The position numbers were made by a program, and so were the translations under genes. The notes under the pieces are model-generated. The model was not told the DNA's origin. It saw only the letters and a list, made by a program, of their open reading frames with translations, and made no database searches. Shown one piece after another: positions 10,196 through 21,557 of a stretch of 64,000 nucleotides of DNA (position 1 is the first letter of the stretch; each line of letters opens with the position of its first letter). Origin of the DNA: Microstegium vimineum (Eukaryota; Streptophyta; Magnoliopsida; Poales; Poaceae). The stretch spans positions 40,920,649 through 40,984,648 of the forward strand of contig CM039129.1 in the NCBI GenBank assembly GCA_022036555.1. Reading direction: 5' to 3'.

Positions 10196-11250
10196 ATTTC
10201 TAAACGAACGTCTTTTAAAATAGTTATGTTCAGATAGTATCAACAGACAGTACGTCTCTTTATTTAGTCATTTTGTATTCAATCGGCACGAACAACGATA
10301 TATGTATGACAACCAATCATTTTATTTTTTTGGCCAGAAGCTATTTTGATAATAATTACCTATGTTCTTCAACCCACAGGTTTGATTCTATATTGATTAC
10401 TAATACATTAAAGTAAGTCTACTTATTCCGTTAGAGCGTCATCCGTAATGGTTAGCTATTTAACTATATCTAAAGATGTGACACGGTAAGGAAAAAAAAT
10501 AGGAGAGAGAGACTAGTCACTAGCGACGAATAAATAATCTATCTATTTCACAATGTCATTGAATGTCTATACTTATTAGGGTGTCCCGGCTAACTGAATG
10601 CCATTGAATGTCTATACTTATGGTGCTTATACAAACCCACTCTGTGGCCAAACATCTGTATATGGTTCATGGAAGTGCTTATACTTTGGGTAATAAACTT
10701 ACCGAGATAGCCACCAATGCAAGTTCAAGTGCGCCGGTATGAAGTCTTGATATTAGTCCGGGAGCGCCTGTTCCTTGAACCTCAGCAAGAAATTCAGTAA
10801 ACTATACATATCACCAAAGTGCACCAAGAAAAAGAAACCGTGAGTGAGCTATACATATAGGTTCTTATAGTGCCGGATATTCAGTAAATTATATATAGCA
10901 AATTATGCTTTGATTACCCCTAAGCATACCTTTATTTTTGTTCCCTGAAAACCACTACTAAAATATTAAATTTCTCCTAGTGAGGTGGGATTTTTCTAAT
11001 ATTTTTGGTAGTTAAAAATTTAGTACAAACTTTTCCTAATAATTGTCTTCTAGTAAAATTCTCATATGTTATGACTAGTGGTAGTGTTTTATTACTATTT
11101 AAAACACTAAGAGAACTCCATCATTTTGGTAGTGAACTCTGATGTACAACTTCTGTAGCCAAGACAACAGGATGTCAACTTAGCTTCAGTTAATCAAACC
11201 ATTGTAACATGCGTGTATAGGTAGATCTGAATTAAATTTGCACAGCCATC
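10196..11250. other. AT-rich spacer with a Tourist-like MITE fragment
   Basis: No gene seen. A half MITE starts at 10434 (see its own entry). A ~20-bp phrase (ATTGAATGTCTATACTTAT) occurs twice near 10560-10622. Confidence 0.6.
10434..10550 (+). mobile_element. Tourist-like MITE fragment (left half)
   Basis: Starts GAGCGTCATCCGTAATGG after TTA and follows the left half of the complete MITE at 38576-38807 (GTTAGCTATTTAACT..., TAGTCACTAGC, CTATCTATTTCAC). No right terminal repeat is found, so it is truncated. Confidence 0.65.
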
Positions 11251-11344
11251 CACTAGTACAAAGCAGCTCTAAGGCTGCGGTGGCATTTTGTTTTTATTGA
11301 CGGTTTCAGTTAATATGCGAATGGTTGCGTACGGACCAGCTACG

Positions 11345-11535
11345 AACCGCCAGTGTAAATATTTACACTGGCGGTTGTCTTAAAATAACCGCCTGTGAAA
11401 ATGGCGCATTTCCTAACGGTTGACTTAGCTGAACCGCCTGTGGAAATGCGTCATTTCCACATGCGGTTATTTTAAGACAACCGCCAGTGTAAATATGTTT
11501 ACACTGGCGGTTGACTTAAGCAACCGTCATTGTTG
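11345..11535. repeat. CACTA left subterminal palindromic array
   Basis: Repeats built on CCGCCAGTGTAAAT / ATTTACACTGGCGG and CCGCCTGTGGAAAT / ATTTCCACATGCGG, in both orientations, separated by TTGACTTAAG or TTGTCTTAAAATA spacers. In En/Spm such subterminal motifs are the binding sites of the element's TNPA protein; that role here is inferred from position. Confidence 0.85.
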
Positions 11536-11545
11536 TTCCTGTAGC

Positions 11546-11553
11546 TATATATA
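11546..11553 (+). promoter_or_regulatory. TATA box of the TNP2 gene
   Basis: TATATATA directly after the left subterminal array and about 880 bp before the transposase ATG, with 5' UTR introns likely between. The array therefore overlaps the promoter, as in En/Spm. Confidence 0.55.
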
Positions 11554-12434
11554 CCCTTCTTCCCCCGAGAATCCTGTAACTCGCAGCTAACTTTCATTGG
11601 AGGCCATTTTGGAGGTCCATATTTCTTCAAATACAAGGGGGAGGGAGGTTTTGATCTTCATTTTTGGAAGGAGGTTGCTAATAAAGGTTAGTTTATGCAT
11701 CTCTTGCCTCATTTGGTCCATTTCTTGCTCAATTTGAGTCTCTTTTTTAGATCTAGGGTTTCACCATGAGTGAGAGAGAAGGGTAGCTAGGTTATGGGCA
11801 AGATTTTGTGAAATGTTTATGCTTAAGATGGTTAGATGATGCCTCTCCACTCTCCCTACTCATGTTTTGTTGTCAATTTATTTTATCCAAGATTTTTTTA
11901 GTTATATGTATATGGCTATAGCCATGAATGGTATGTTCATGTAGAGAGCATTATAGGTCCATTTATTTAGTATTTTTTTATTAATTTGCATAAATTGTTC
12001 CATGAATTGTTTTTTTGTGTTCATGAAGTGTGTTCATATGTAGAGAGCAATATATATTATTTTGTTAGTTCTCTAATAAAGTAGGTTAATTATTTAGTGT
12101 ATTTTCTTTATTTCTCAAATTGTTTCATGAATTGTTTGTTTGTGTGGTGAGACAAATGTATGTTTAAAAATTAAACCTTCTGATAAACCCTATACTTAAT
12201 CATATCCCTTCTTCCTCCCTGATAACTCTTCTAGCTTGCAGTCAACTACCATTGAATACAATTGGAGAGGATTTGATATTCATTTTTTTAGAAGGAGGTG
12301 CTAGCAAAGGTTAGTTTATCTCTCTCTTGCATCCTTTTATTCATTTTTGCTCAGTTTGAGTAACTTTTTGGAGCTAGACATATGGTTTCAACTTTTAGCA
12401 TATAATTAATTCATTATATTTCTGTACAGGTACG

Positions 12435-15400
12435 ATGGAGCGGTCATTATGGATGTATGAGTTGTCAAGACTAGATCCATCATACTTATCAGAAGTGCAT
12501 AAGTTTGTTGACGCTGCTAAAAACCATGCTCGGAGAACAAATATGAAGCACATACATTGTCCATGCATAGACTGTAAAAATGCTGTTGTATTTGATTACA
12601 CTCAAACAATCCTTTCTCATCTAGTCTGTCAGGGGTTTATGAAGGATTACTTGATTTGGATAAAGCATGGAGAGGGTAGTTCTGCGCATTATACAACGAC
12701 AAACACTGCAGATATTGATGTTGATCTACATATGCTTGTTGATGAGTTCCCGTTCATACACGAGACACAACAACCTCTTCCTGATCATGGTGTTGATAAA
12801 GCAAATGAATGTGATGAGGTCCTGCCAGATATGGCTGCGGAAGATGCAGAATTGTTAGAGGCACTGTTGCATCGTCATTTAGATGACCCTTCAACGTTCT
12901 TCATGAAAGGTATGGATTCCCTGATGAATGCAGCAAAAGAGCCTTTGTATGATGAGTCTAAGGGTTGTACCCAAGAGTTCACGACACTGCGGTCCGTGCT
13001 TAAGTTTTTGGTGTTCAAAGCTAGATATGGTTAGTCTGATGTTGGCTTTGATGCGTTCTTGAGTATTATCGCAGACATGCTTTCAAGAGAACAATGTGCC
13101 GACTAACACGTACTATGCAAATAAGTCAGTCCGCTCACTATGGGTGTTGAGAGGATCCACGCATGTAGAAATCATTGTATCCTATATCGAGGTGATAAGT
13201 ATAAGGACAAGGTCAACTGCCCAAACTGCAGTGCAAGTAGGTACAAGACGAATAAATACTTTCGAAAAGAAGAATGTACTGCCTCCAAATGTAAAGGAAA
13301 TAAGAGAAAGAAGACCCAACAGAGAGCAACAAAACCCCCCACAAGCAAAGAAAAAGATGAAGTAGACTATTATGCCCAGAAAAAGATTCCTGCTTTAGTG
13401 ATGTGGTACCTTCCTATGGTTGATCGGTTGATGTGTTTGTTCGCTAACCCAGAGGATGTCAAACTTATGACCTGGCATGCTTCAAATGGGCACAAAAATG
13501 ATGGGAAGCTTCGTCATCCGGTTGATGGCACGCAGTGGAGAGATTTCAATAACAACCATGAAGACTTTGCAAAGGAAACAAGAAATGTTAGATTTGCACT
13601 GAGTACTGATGGAATGAATCCATTTGCTGAGAGGAGAAGCACGCATAGCACATGGCCGGTGATCCTCACCATCTACAACCTTCCCCAATGGTTGATGCAA
13701 AAGCGAAAGTACCTCATGCTAACCATCCTTATCTCTGGACCTACACAACCTGGAGTGGATATGGATGTTTTCTTGGAGCCCTTAATGGAAGACATGAAGA
13801 TGTTGTGGGAAACAGGTGTTCAAATGTGGGACGAGTACTGCAAAGAATCTTTCATGCTGAGAGCAATTATTTTTGTTACGATCAACGATTACCCTGCTCT
13901 CTTCACATTATCAGGGCAGTTCAAGGGAAAGGTTGGTTGTGTATTCTGCATAGATCAAACCGCTTACGTGTCCCTCGATGCATCTAAGAAGATAGTGTAC
14001 ATGATACACAAGCACTTCTTATCGAAAGGACACAGGTACCGCCTTAAAAAGATGGCTAAGTACTTCGACAATAACGATGAACTACACTCTATTGCACCAT
14101 CAGGTAACAGTAAAGGCCAAAGAGTTTTTCAAATAGTTAGCAACATCAAATTTGTTTTCGAGAAAAAGACAAAAGCCGGAAAACCAAGAAAGAATGTCAA
14201 ACCAACTCTAGGGCTACATTCAAGAAGATGTCTATTTTCTTTGAGTATTTACCATACTGGAAAGAGTTAGCTGTACGACATGCGATCGATGGTATGGACG
14301 TTCAGAAGAACGTGTTTGAAAGTCTAATTGGCACATTGCTAGACATGAAGAGCAAGACAAATGAAGGACTCAATTCACGTAAGGACATGGTACAGTTAGA
14401 CATTAAAAAAGAACTTCACCCTGTTCTTCAAGAAAATGGGAAGTACCATCTTCTGGCAGCAAGCTACAACCTCAACATGGATGAGAAACATGCGATGTGT
14501 GTGTGGATTTTGCTCTAGCATACGGAGTATCGTGTCAATGAAAGACCTTACACTCACCAACTACAACTCACATGATTGTCATGTCATGCTTACTACTTTC
14601 CTTCCGATTGTCATCAGGGCTATAAATCCTTTGTTCGTAAAGATGGCAGTAACACGTCTGTGCTTCATTTTCAACAAGATCTCAGAAAAGGTGATTGACC
14701 ATGATGAGTTAGAACTCTTTAGGAATTTCGTAGTGGAGACAGTGTCACAGTTTGAGATGTGTTTCCCCCAGCATTCTTCGATATCATAGTACACCTCGTT
14801 GTGCACTTTGTTCCTCAAATTGAGGCATTGGGTCCTATGTACTTGCATGAAATGTGGACTTATGAGCATTTTATGGCAATACTAAATGGTTATGTTTCAA
14901 CTCGTGCTCGCCCAGAGGCGTCTATGGTTGAGGGGTATTTAACCGAAGAGGCCATTGAGTCCGGAGGTCCATTTTGCAATAGTGTCCTAAAAGATCAAGT
15001 TGCAATAGGTTTGCCTCCGTCACGACATGAGAGTAGGTTGTATGGAAGTGGGAGGATGGGACAAAAATCATTCATCCCGAAAGATTACATCATAGTCCTC
15101 GAGGCACATCACAGTATCCTGCATCAGCTCTCGATAATGGAGCCTTTGATCGAGGAACACTTAAATGAACTTCAGGAACATAATCCTGGGCACACGGATG
15201 ATTGGGTAATGAAGGAACACAAGACTCGGTTCAACACATGGCTAAGGGAGAAGGATATTCCACGTGGGGAAACAATTGAGGAACAAACCATCAAAGGGTT
15301 GGCATCTGGACCCTCACGCCAGGTCACGACATGGCAGACCTATGACATTAATGGCTTCACATTCTGTACCAAGTACAAGGACATAAAGAGCATGGCACAA

Positions 15401-15892
15401 AACAGTGGTGTTCGATGCGAGGCCATTGACTCTACGACAGGTGAGATTATTACATACTTTGGCATCATTGTTGAGATATGGGAACTAGACTATGGTACAT
15501 TCCAAATCCCCGTATATAAATGTGAATGGGTTGAAGACAAACATGTCACAGTGGACAACTATGGGGTCAGAGTTCTTGATCTAAGTAAGGTAGCCTACAA
15601 AGATGACCCGTGGATAATGGCTAACCGTGCTGCACAGGTTTTCTATGCTGAACAGATCCTTTCTCCTAATGACAAGAAAAGTACGAACCAACCAAAGCAT
15701 GTAGTTTTTCCTAGAAAGCAACAAGCTATCAGAGTTGATGGTGTATCTGATCTGGAAGATTTCAACTAGTTTAGCAATATGTCTCTCTTTGTAGATCATC
15801 CAGTGAAGATAAGGAATGTTGAGCGAAGCATCCCACAGAATTCATTGCCCTGGGTTCGCCACGATGGACAAGGAAGAACAGTAGGAGCCTAG
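12435..15892 (+). pseudogene. CACTA TNP2-type transposase, multiply broken
   Basis: Encodes the transposase that cuts the element's ends. The first part (ATG 12435) is a transposase-associated N-terminal domain with LDPSYLSEVHKFVDAAKNHA and CPCIDCKN. The TNP2 catalytic region follows (MTWHASNGHKNDGKLRHPVD, STDGMNPFAERRSTHSTWPV, LPQWLMQKRKYLMLTILISG). Next are a DUF4218-like part (about 14280-15000, with MYLHEMWTYEHFMAILNGYV) and a DUF4216-like part (about 15340-15650, with VYKCEW). The expected end is TAG 15890-15892. Breaks: TAG 13032-13034 where Trp is expected, frameshifts near 13130, 14210, 14500 and 14765 (a C run), and TAG 15767-15769. Intron positions are not resolved. Decay is by scattered point changes rather than one large deletion. 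Confidence 0.9.
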
Positions 15893-16039
15893 TTTATATT
15901 TGTCATGCATGTAATGCATTTGTGGTACAATGTGTACCTTACAATGTCTACCATTCACTGTTTGTAAATGTGAGACTTTATGCTTATTCCACCTTTATGC
16001 TATCATTTTCTATATAGCCTATCATTTTCCACCTTTATA

Positions 16040-16376
16040 CTAACCCTAGAACCCTTGCTTAACTAACCCTAGACCCTAACTTAACTAACCCTAGATCCTA
16101 GCTTAACTAACCATAAACCCTAGCTTAACTAACCCTAGACCCTAGCTTAACTAACCATAAACCCTAGCTTAACTTACCCTAGACCCTAGCTTAACTAACC
16201 CACTAACCATAAACCCTAGCTTAACTAACCCTAGAACCTAGCTTAACTAACCCTAGACCCTAGCTTAACTAACCCTAAACCCTAGCTTAACTTACCCTAG
16301 ACCCTAGCTTAACTAACCCACTAACCATAAACCCTAGCTTAACTAACCCTAGAACCTAGCTTAACTAACCCTAACT
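16040..16376. repeat. 22-bp tandem repeat array in the CACTA interior
   Basis: About fourteen units of CCCTAGCTTAACTAACC plus ATAAA or CTAGA, mostly 22 bp. Two units are 30 bp long through an extra CACTAACC. A larger block that contains one 30-bp unit is itself repeated (about 16165-16260 and 16280-16370), so there is higher-order structure. It lies between the end of the TNP2 gene and the second promoter. Confidence 0.9.
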
Positions 16377-16420
16377 ATAAATTAACAATACATAAACAAT
16401 ACATAAACCCTAACTATATG

Positions 16421-16596
16421 CAAATCATTTCTACACGCGGTTGTGTTATGTGAACCGCTTGTAGAAATCATTTCTACAGGCGGTTCACATAACACAACCG
16501 CCTGTAGAAATGATTTCTACATGCGGTTCACATAACAAACCGCCTGTAGAAATGATTTCTACAGGCGGTTCACATAACAAACCGCATGTAGAAATC
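16421..16596. repeat. Internal copy of the CACTA subterminal-type palindromic array
   Basis: Alternating ATTTCTACAGGCGGTT and AACCGCCTGTAGAAAT motifs with CACATAACA spacers, in the same style as the arrays at both element ends. It is 5 kb inside the element and ends 8 bp before a TATA box at 16604. Confidence 0.9.
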
Positions 16597-16603
16597 GTCC
16601 CCT

Positions 16604-16610
16604 TATAAAG
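16604..16610 (+). promoter_or_regulatory. TATA box of the second CACTA gene
   Basis: TATAAAG directly after the internal palindromic array. It is followed by a GC-rich segment (16620-17090) with a donor-like CTCGGTAAGTCG at about 16775-16786, consistent with a 5' UTR exon and a first intron ending just before the ATG at 17491. Confidence 0.6.
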
Positions 16611-17185
16611 CCCGCGCTCTCAGCCCAAAAATTTCTAAGTCCCCTGGCGCCCGTAGATTTCAAAGAAGCGTCGTTAGGCTGCCCAAATTTCCCACGCCGC
16701 CGACTGAGCTCATCGCCGTGCCGCCCTCCCCGCCGCTGAACCCTCTATCTCGACATGCCGACGTCCTCCGCACTCTCGGTAAGTCGAGCGCCCCGACTTC
16801 TTTTCTCTCTGTGCGCGGTGGGGCAGTGCCGGTGGTGGAGCGCACACGGCTGGTGGCGGTGGTGCGGTGGTGGCGCCGCGCGTGGCGGTGGCGGTGGGGC
16901 TGGGCCGTGCAGGGCGGGCGGCGCGCCATGGCGGTGGCGGTGGTGCCCGACTAGGGATATGCGGTGGTGGCGGCGCTGGAGATGCGGTGGCGGCGCTCGA
17001 GGTTGAAGAAGACAGGGTGGGCCCGTGGGTGCTGGGCCTCCTAGCACTGATGGGCTTGCACTGGCTGGGCCGAGCAGGGCAAAGGGGAGGGAGAAATTTT
17101 CCTTTTTTTCATTTTTTAAATACTTGCAAATATATGTACTTGAATTAAATGCTTATATAATTATAGCAAGGGAATACTTGTAAAA

Positions 17186-17242
17186 GAGTAGAGTAGAGTA
17201 GTGTAGTGTAGTGTAGAGTAGAGTAGAGTAGAGTAGAGTAGA
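17186..17242. repeat. TAGAG/TAGTG pentanucleotide microsatellite
   Basis: A run of GTAGA and GTAGT units inside the presumed first intron of the second CACTA gene. Confidence 0.85.
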
Positions 17243-17505
17243 AATGATAAGAGTAGAGTACTTATTGATGCTTATTTATGTTTATTCATGCTTATTCATG
17301 CTTATAGTATACTTGTATATACTAGTAGTGTACTTGTATGTATATACTTGTAGTAGTACTTATATAATAGTAGTGTACCACTCAAATCATAGAGTAATTG
17401 TATGCTTATTTATGAATAGTAGCGTACTTCTATAGTTTTTCGCAAAAGGCATAGACTAATTATATAAATCTAATTGTATAGAATTTTACGATGAGTTCTC
17501 CACCC

Positions 17506-17650
17506 AAGGAGCAAGCAAAGGGGTCCCACCCAACGGAGCAAGCAAAGGGGTCCCACCCCACGGAGCAAGCAGCGGAGTCCCACCCCACGGAGCAAGCAAC
17601 GGGGTCCCACCCCGCGGAGCAAGCAACAGGGTCCCAAGCAACGGGGTCCC
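17506..17650 (+). repeat. 27-bp coding minisatellite
   Basis: Five to six copies of a 27-bp unit encode EQAKGSHPT and variants near the N-terminus of the TNPA-like protein. Unit boundaries keep the reading frame. Confidence 0.9.
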
Positions 17651-18536
17651 GAGAATCTACTCCTGAATACGAATCACCAAGCGCCGGCACTAATCCTCGC
17701 ATAGAGAGGATGGCCCGTCGTGAATATGAACATGACCCTGATTACAATCCAGAAGTAGATGAGGTAATTTTCGCATATAGGATGTTATGGTTGTACCTAA
17801 TTTCATGGTTAGCCTGCCACAATGGATTAGCCTTCATAATTTGATGAGTGTATGTTTTGACATGAATAGGATGTGTTATCTGAGTTCAGAGAAATATTAA
17901 CTCACGATGAAATAGCACAAGAAGATGCACCGGAAACGACCGAGGCCACCACCACCTCTAATAGTTCAAGGAAAAGGAAGATGAGTGACCGGAAACGAGG
18001 TGACAGAGGAATGAATAGGTGGCCTGATGAGACATATAGAATCTCAGAAGTGAGCCCAAAAGGACAACCCTCGCTCCTGTGGCCGCCGTAGCTAAGTTTC
18101 GAAACACACTTGGTTTCGTAGTTAGGGACAATCTTGACGTCACAATCCAACATTGGAAAAATGTGTCAGTCGATGTTAGGAAGATGCTTTGGGCCAAGAT
18201 GTTGACAAGGTTTATTTTTCCTCGGGGCTCAGAAGCACTGGTAAAGGAGTTTGCACTAAATCAATGCGCGGTTATATTCCGCAACTGGAGGTCCGAATTG
18301 AATACCAAGTTTGCAAAGACTGGCTCAGACCCGACAAAAAAGTACAAGATTTCGGCCGGTCAGTGGGCGGTTTTCCTAGAGCAGAGGCAAGAAGCAGAGT
18401 TCTTAGCTCGAAGCGAATCCAATTCTGCGCTCGCAAAAAAGAACAAGTACCCCCACCACTTAGGCTCTGGTGGTTACAACCGACAGATTCCAAAATGTTG
18501 AGAAGAAGAGGCTACCAAGAAGGCGGCAGGGTTTCC

Positions 18537-18541
18537 AGTGG
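18537..18541. other. Target-site duplication AGTGG, left copy
   Basis: AGTGG before the left Gypsy LTR is repeated at 34682-34686 after the right LTR. Confidence 0.95.
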
Positions 18542-19851
18542 TGTCGGAGTTATGACCCGGGGTCAAGACCACCAACTAGTAAATTTGTATATCGCGTGCT
18601 CCCTGTCTCAGATGTGATGCAAGATGGACACAAGGTTTATCCTGGTTCAGGCAAAGAAGGCCCTACGTCTAGCGGGGAGGATGACTTGTATTATCTCGCA
18701 CCCAAAGTGCTCGTACAGGGGGTACAAGCTGAGTTACACGGGACGCTCAGAGTGAGCTGATGCCTAAGGCTAGCAGGGCTACCTTAGGCGGTGGGTTGGC
18801 TGCTCGAGGGGTCGCTCAAGCAGCAGGGAGTGATGATCGGGGCTGAAGTCCGAATGCTGAGTCGTCTGAAAACTCAGAGATCGGAGATCCCTCTCCTTCT
18901 ACCTCGGCGTCCCCTTTTATAGACCAAGGGGAGGCCCGAGGGTACAGGATCCTAACTGTGTAGTATGGGCGCGCGTGCCCACGGCACAATGTTGGCGAAG
19001 GGACGTCGTACAGTTTGCTGGCATGGCCTTCCCGTCCTTCTGGCGCTCCCGATCGTGGTGGTAGTAGAAGTCGTCGCAGCACGTCGCGGCACAGCTTCCG
19101 CAGGCGAGCGCGAATCCCACAGCTGAAACGAGATGGGGCGGATGGGATGGGCCCCATACCGGAGTTGTTGGAGGGACGGGTCGAGCCCCCCGGTCGAGGG
19201 GGGGTCGAGCTCTGCGTGGCTCTGTCGTATCCCTGAAGTCGTTGTCGAGGGCTGCACTGTTCACATTCGAGGGGTGCTGCTGGAGTCCGTACTCGCGTCG
19301 TGGCGGCAGAAGCAACACAGTTGACAGGAATCAGGGACATGACGGAGAGTTGTTGGATTTGACTGCGGACGCGGGCGCCCATGGCGTTAGGCGGATTTAC
19401 TTTAACCCATGCCGGGAGCAGTTGGGCTGTTCGAGCCTCCCGTGCGGGGGTCGTTCGTCTGACCCCTGGTCCGTCGCTCGGCGTCGAGGCAGGGTCGGAG
19501 CAGAGGCGGATTCGGAGGGATCGAAGTAGAGGGCGAGGAGTCGTTCGTTCGACCCCTCGTCCGTCACCCGGTGTTGAGGTAGGAGCCCGGGGGTCGCTCG
19601 TTCGACCTCGGTCCGTCATTCGGCGTCGAGGTGGAGACGAAGGGGTCGTTCGTTCGGCCCTTCGTCCGTCTCTTTCCGTCGAGGTGGGCCGGCCCGCGAC
19701 TTGTTGCCATAGCCGGTGCAGGGGGCCTTCACGTGATGGGCCTTTCCTTACTGACTTGAGCAGTGGGCTGGTCCCTGTCTTAAAAATGGTTGCTATGTTT
19801 AGCGTTAATTTATCGAAGGGTTTAGGGTACCCCTTACCTTCGTACCCGACA
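18542..19851 (-). repeat. Gypsy left LTR (3' LTR of the minus-strand element), 1310 bp
   Basis: Starts TGTCGGAGTTATGACC and ends CGTACCCGACA on the plus strand. It contains a minus-strand TATAAAA at 18915-18921. The middle is rich in CGTTCGTTCGACCC-type phrases. Confidence 0.95.
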
Positions 19852-19866
19852 GTAGCCCCCGAGGCC
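19852..19866 (-). other. Gypsy polypurine tract
   Basis: On the minus strand the bases before the 3' LTR read GGGGCCTCGGGGGCTAC. It sits at the base of a strong hairpin (19865-19896). Confidence 0.75.
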
Positions 19867-20058
19867 CCAGAGGAGTGATTGAGAACTCCTCTGGGGGCTA
19901 TGATATATGTTTTCTCGGAGGGAGTAAGGATTATCCGGAGGTTTTGTCCTTGACCTGCAGAGTTAGTGAGAGGTTCGATTCTCCGTGGGGTGCGCGCGAG
20001 CGCACCCCGCGGGGGTAGCCCCGAGGCCCCAGAGGAGTGATTAAGAACTCCTCTGGGG
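19865..20058. repeat. Duplicated hairpin next to the Gypsy polypurine tract
   Basis: CCCCAGAGGAGT (19865-19876) pairs perfectly with ACTCCTCTGGGG (19885-19896) across an 8-base loop. The whole hairpin with its GAGG flank recurs at 20027-20058 (arms 20027-20038 and 20047-20058). A further GGGGTGCG/CGCACCCC hairpin lies at about 19987-20008. Confidence 0.85.
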
Positions 20059-20164
20059 GCTATGATGTGTTGTATCGAGGGGATTTAAGGTTACCTGGAG
20101 ATGTGGCGCCCTATCGAAGGGTCGATCTCGTTTGCCAGGCTTGTGGGCGCTCCTTTCCCTGAAA

Positions 20165-21335
20165 AGAGGAGTGTTCGAGGGCGACTGTCGAACCCTACCG
20201 AGGGCCAGCCTTCGCTCCCTCGAGCATAACTGGAGTCAGAGCGCCCCACCCAAGAGGTCGACTCTGTCTGCCAGGTCACGAGTGTTTTCGACCCTCTTTC
20301 GTCGAGGGGTGTCGTGCGTAGTCGGGCCCTCGAGCCCTCGAATGGCTAGGCCTTCACTACCTGTAGCGTCCTTCCCACGGATCCTTGCGTTCGGATTGTG
20401 GGGTGAAGAGCATCGCGCTATCCTCGTTAGGACGAGCCCGAAGTCCTCAGTGAGCTGTTGTCGGGCATGATTCCATTAAAAATGGTGCCCAGTACGGGTA
20501 AAAATCCGAGTGAGAACTCGTGCCCCATTCGATAGGGGTCGACTAGTGGCCCGGAGGCGTTCTCATTTAAGTAAGACCGTATGGCTTACTAAGCACGACC
20601 ATATGGATTGCCAAGGTGCCAAACCCATTCGATAGGAGTTGGTGGCTCGATGCCTCCCAGCGTAGGGATCCTTAGGTATTCCTTGGTTATGCCTTGGATA
20701 TGTCCTAGGGGACCTCGAGAGTTCATTCTCGAGATAGGGGCATGCACTTGGCCCCCCCGGGACATCCCTGACTCGCGTACTCGAGGGCGGCTGTCGAACC
20801 CCGTTCGTGGAGCCAGCCTTCGCTCCCTCAAGATTTAGGGGTGGACCTGAGTCCGTTAACCATGGGTCCTTCCTGACCTCAGGTACTCGAGGGCGGCTGT
20901 TGAACCCTATGTAAGGGCTAGCCTTCGCTCCCTCAAGATTTGACGGATGGTTCGTCATCCGACGCTATCCTCAGGAGGAGGAGTCCTGCCTTGTGGAACG
21001 CCGAGGGGGAAGAATGGGTAATTATATTGAACTTGGGGACATACCTGTGCCTTTGCCCATTGGGCTGGAGCTCTCGAGGGAGGCTGTCGAACCCCACGAA
21101 AGGGTCAGCCTTTATCCCTTCGAGACCGGGGAGTGGACTGGAGTTGACGACCCGAGATCTCCTCAGACCTCGGGTACTCGAGGGGGGCTATCGAGCCCGT
21201 TCGTAGGCCGGCCTTTGTCCCCTCGAGATTTTGGGGGTGGACCGAAGTCCTAACCCGAGGTCATTTCTGCCCTCAGGTACTCGAGGGTAGTTGTCAAACC
21301 CTCTTTCGAGGGCCAGCTCTCGCTGCCTCAAGATT
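20165..21335. repeat. Imperfect ~55-bp modules in the Gypsy non-coding region
   Basis: At least six modules of the form CTCGAGGGCGGCTGTCGAAC, then CC(N)TTCGTRG and CCAGCCTTCGCTCCCTC, followed by AAGATT. They start near 20170, 20778, 20884, 21070, 21176 and 21280, with variable spacing of about 100 bp or more. No coding potential was recognised in 20060-21500. Confidence 0.75.
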
Positions 21336-21549
21336 CCTTACCTCTGAAGATAACACTTCCGGCCGCGCGCCTTTTTAGGCGATGTCCGTTTGGCGCAACA
21401 GTGGCAGTTGCAGGGCGGAGTGCGGTGCGGAGCCCGACGATGGGACAAAATGCCTTATCCTGGAGGAATACGAGGTAGGGGAGTACAAGCACATTAAATG
21501 TAGAGATTCTCTTGCCTGATTTGCCGGATCCGTCCGTTGGCCTCCCGCT

Positions 21550-21557
21550 TATAAATA
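21550..21557 (+). promoter_or_regulatory. TATA box of the antisense gene
   Basis: TATAAATA on the plus strand, about 208 bp before the ATG at 21758 and directed away from the element's own gag-pol. Confidence 0.6.

Larger units (their letters stand above)
17491..18541 (+). pseudogene. Second CACTA gene, 5' part: TNPA-like domain, interrupted by the Gypsy insertion
   Basis: Exon 17491-17763 begins MSSPPKEQAKGSHPTEQ and carries a 9-residue tandem repeat (EQAxGSHPT). It joins in phase to an exon starting at 17870 (DVLSEFREILTHDEIAQED). The following part (NRWPDETYRISEVSPKGQP, then AVAKFRNTLGFVVRDN and FLEQRQEAEFLARSESNSAL) resembles the plant Ptta/En/Spm transposase_24 (TNPA-like) domain, a DNA-binding partner of the transposase. 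A one-base loss near 18070 shifts the frame and TGA 18499-18501 sits where a Trp codon is usual. The Gypsy element enters after 18541; the frame resumes at 34687. Confidence 0.8.

Noticed and set aside
16040..16376. Interstitial telomere sequence
   Set aside because: The unit is 22 bp with CTTAACTAACC, not a run of the plant 7-bp telomere repeat.
18816..19619. Long minus-strand frame in the Gypsy LTR
   Set aside because: It lies within an LTR, repeats at 33672-34092 with frame changes and matches no protein I know.
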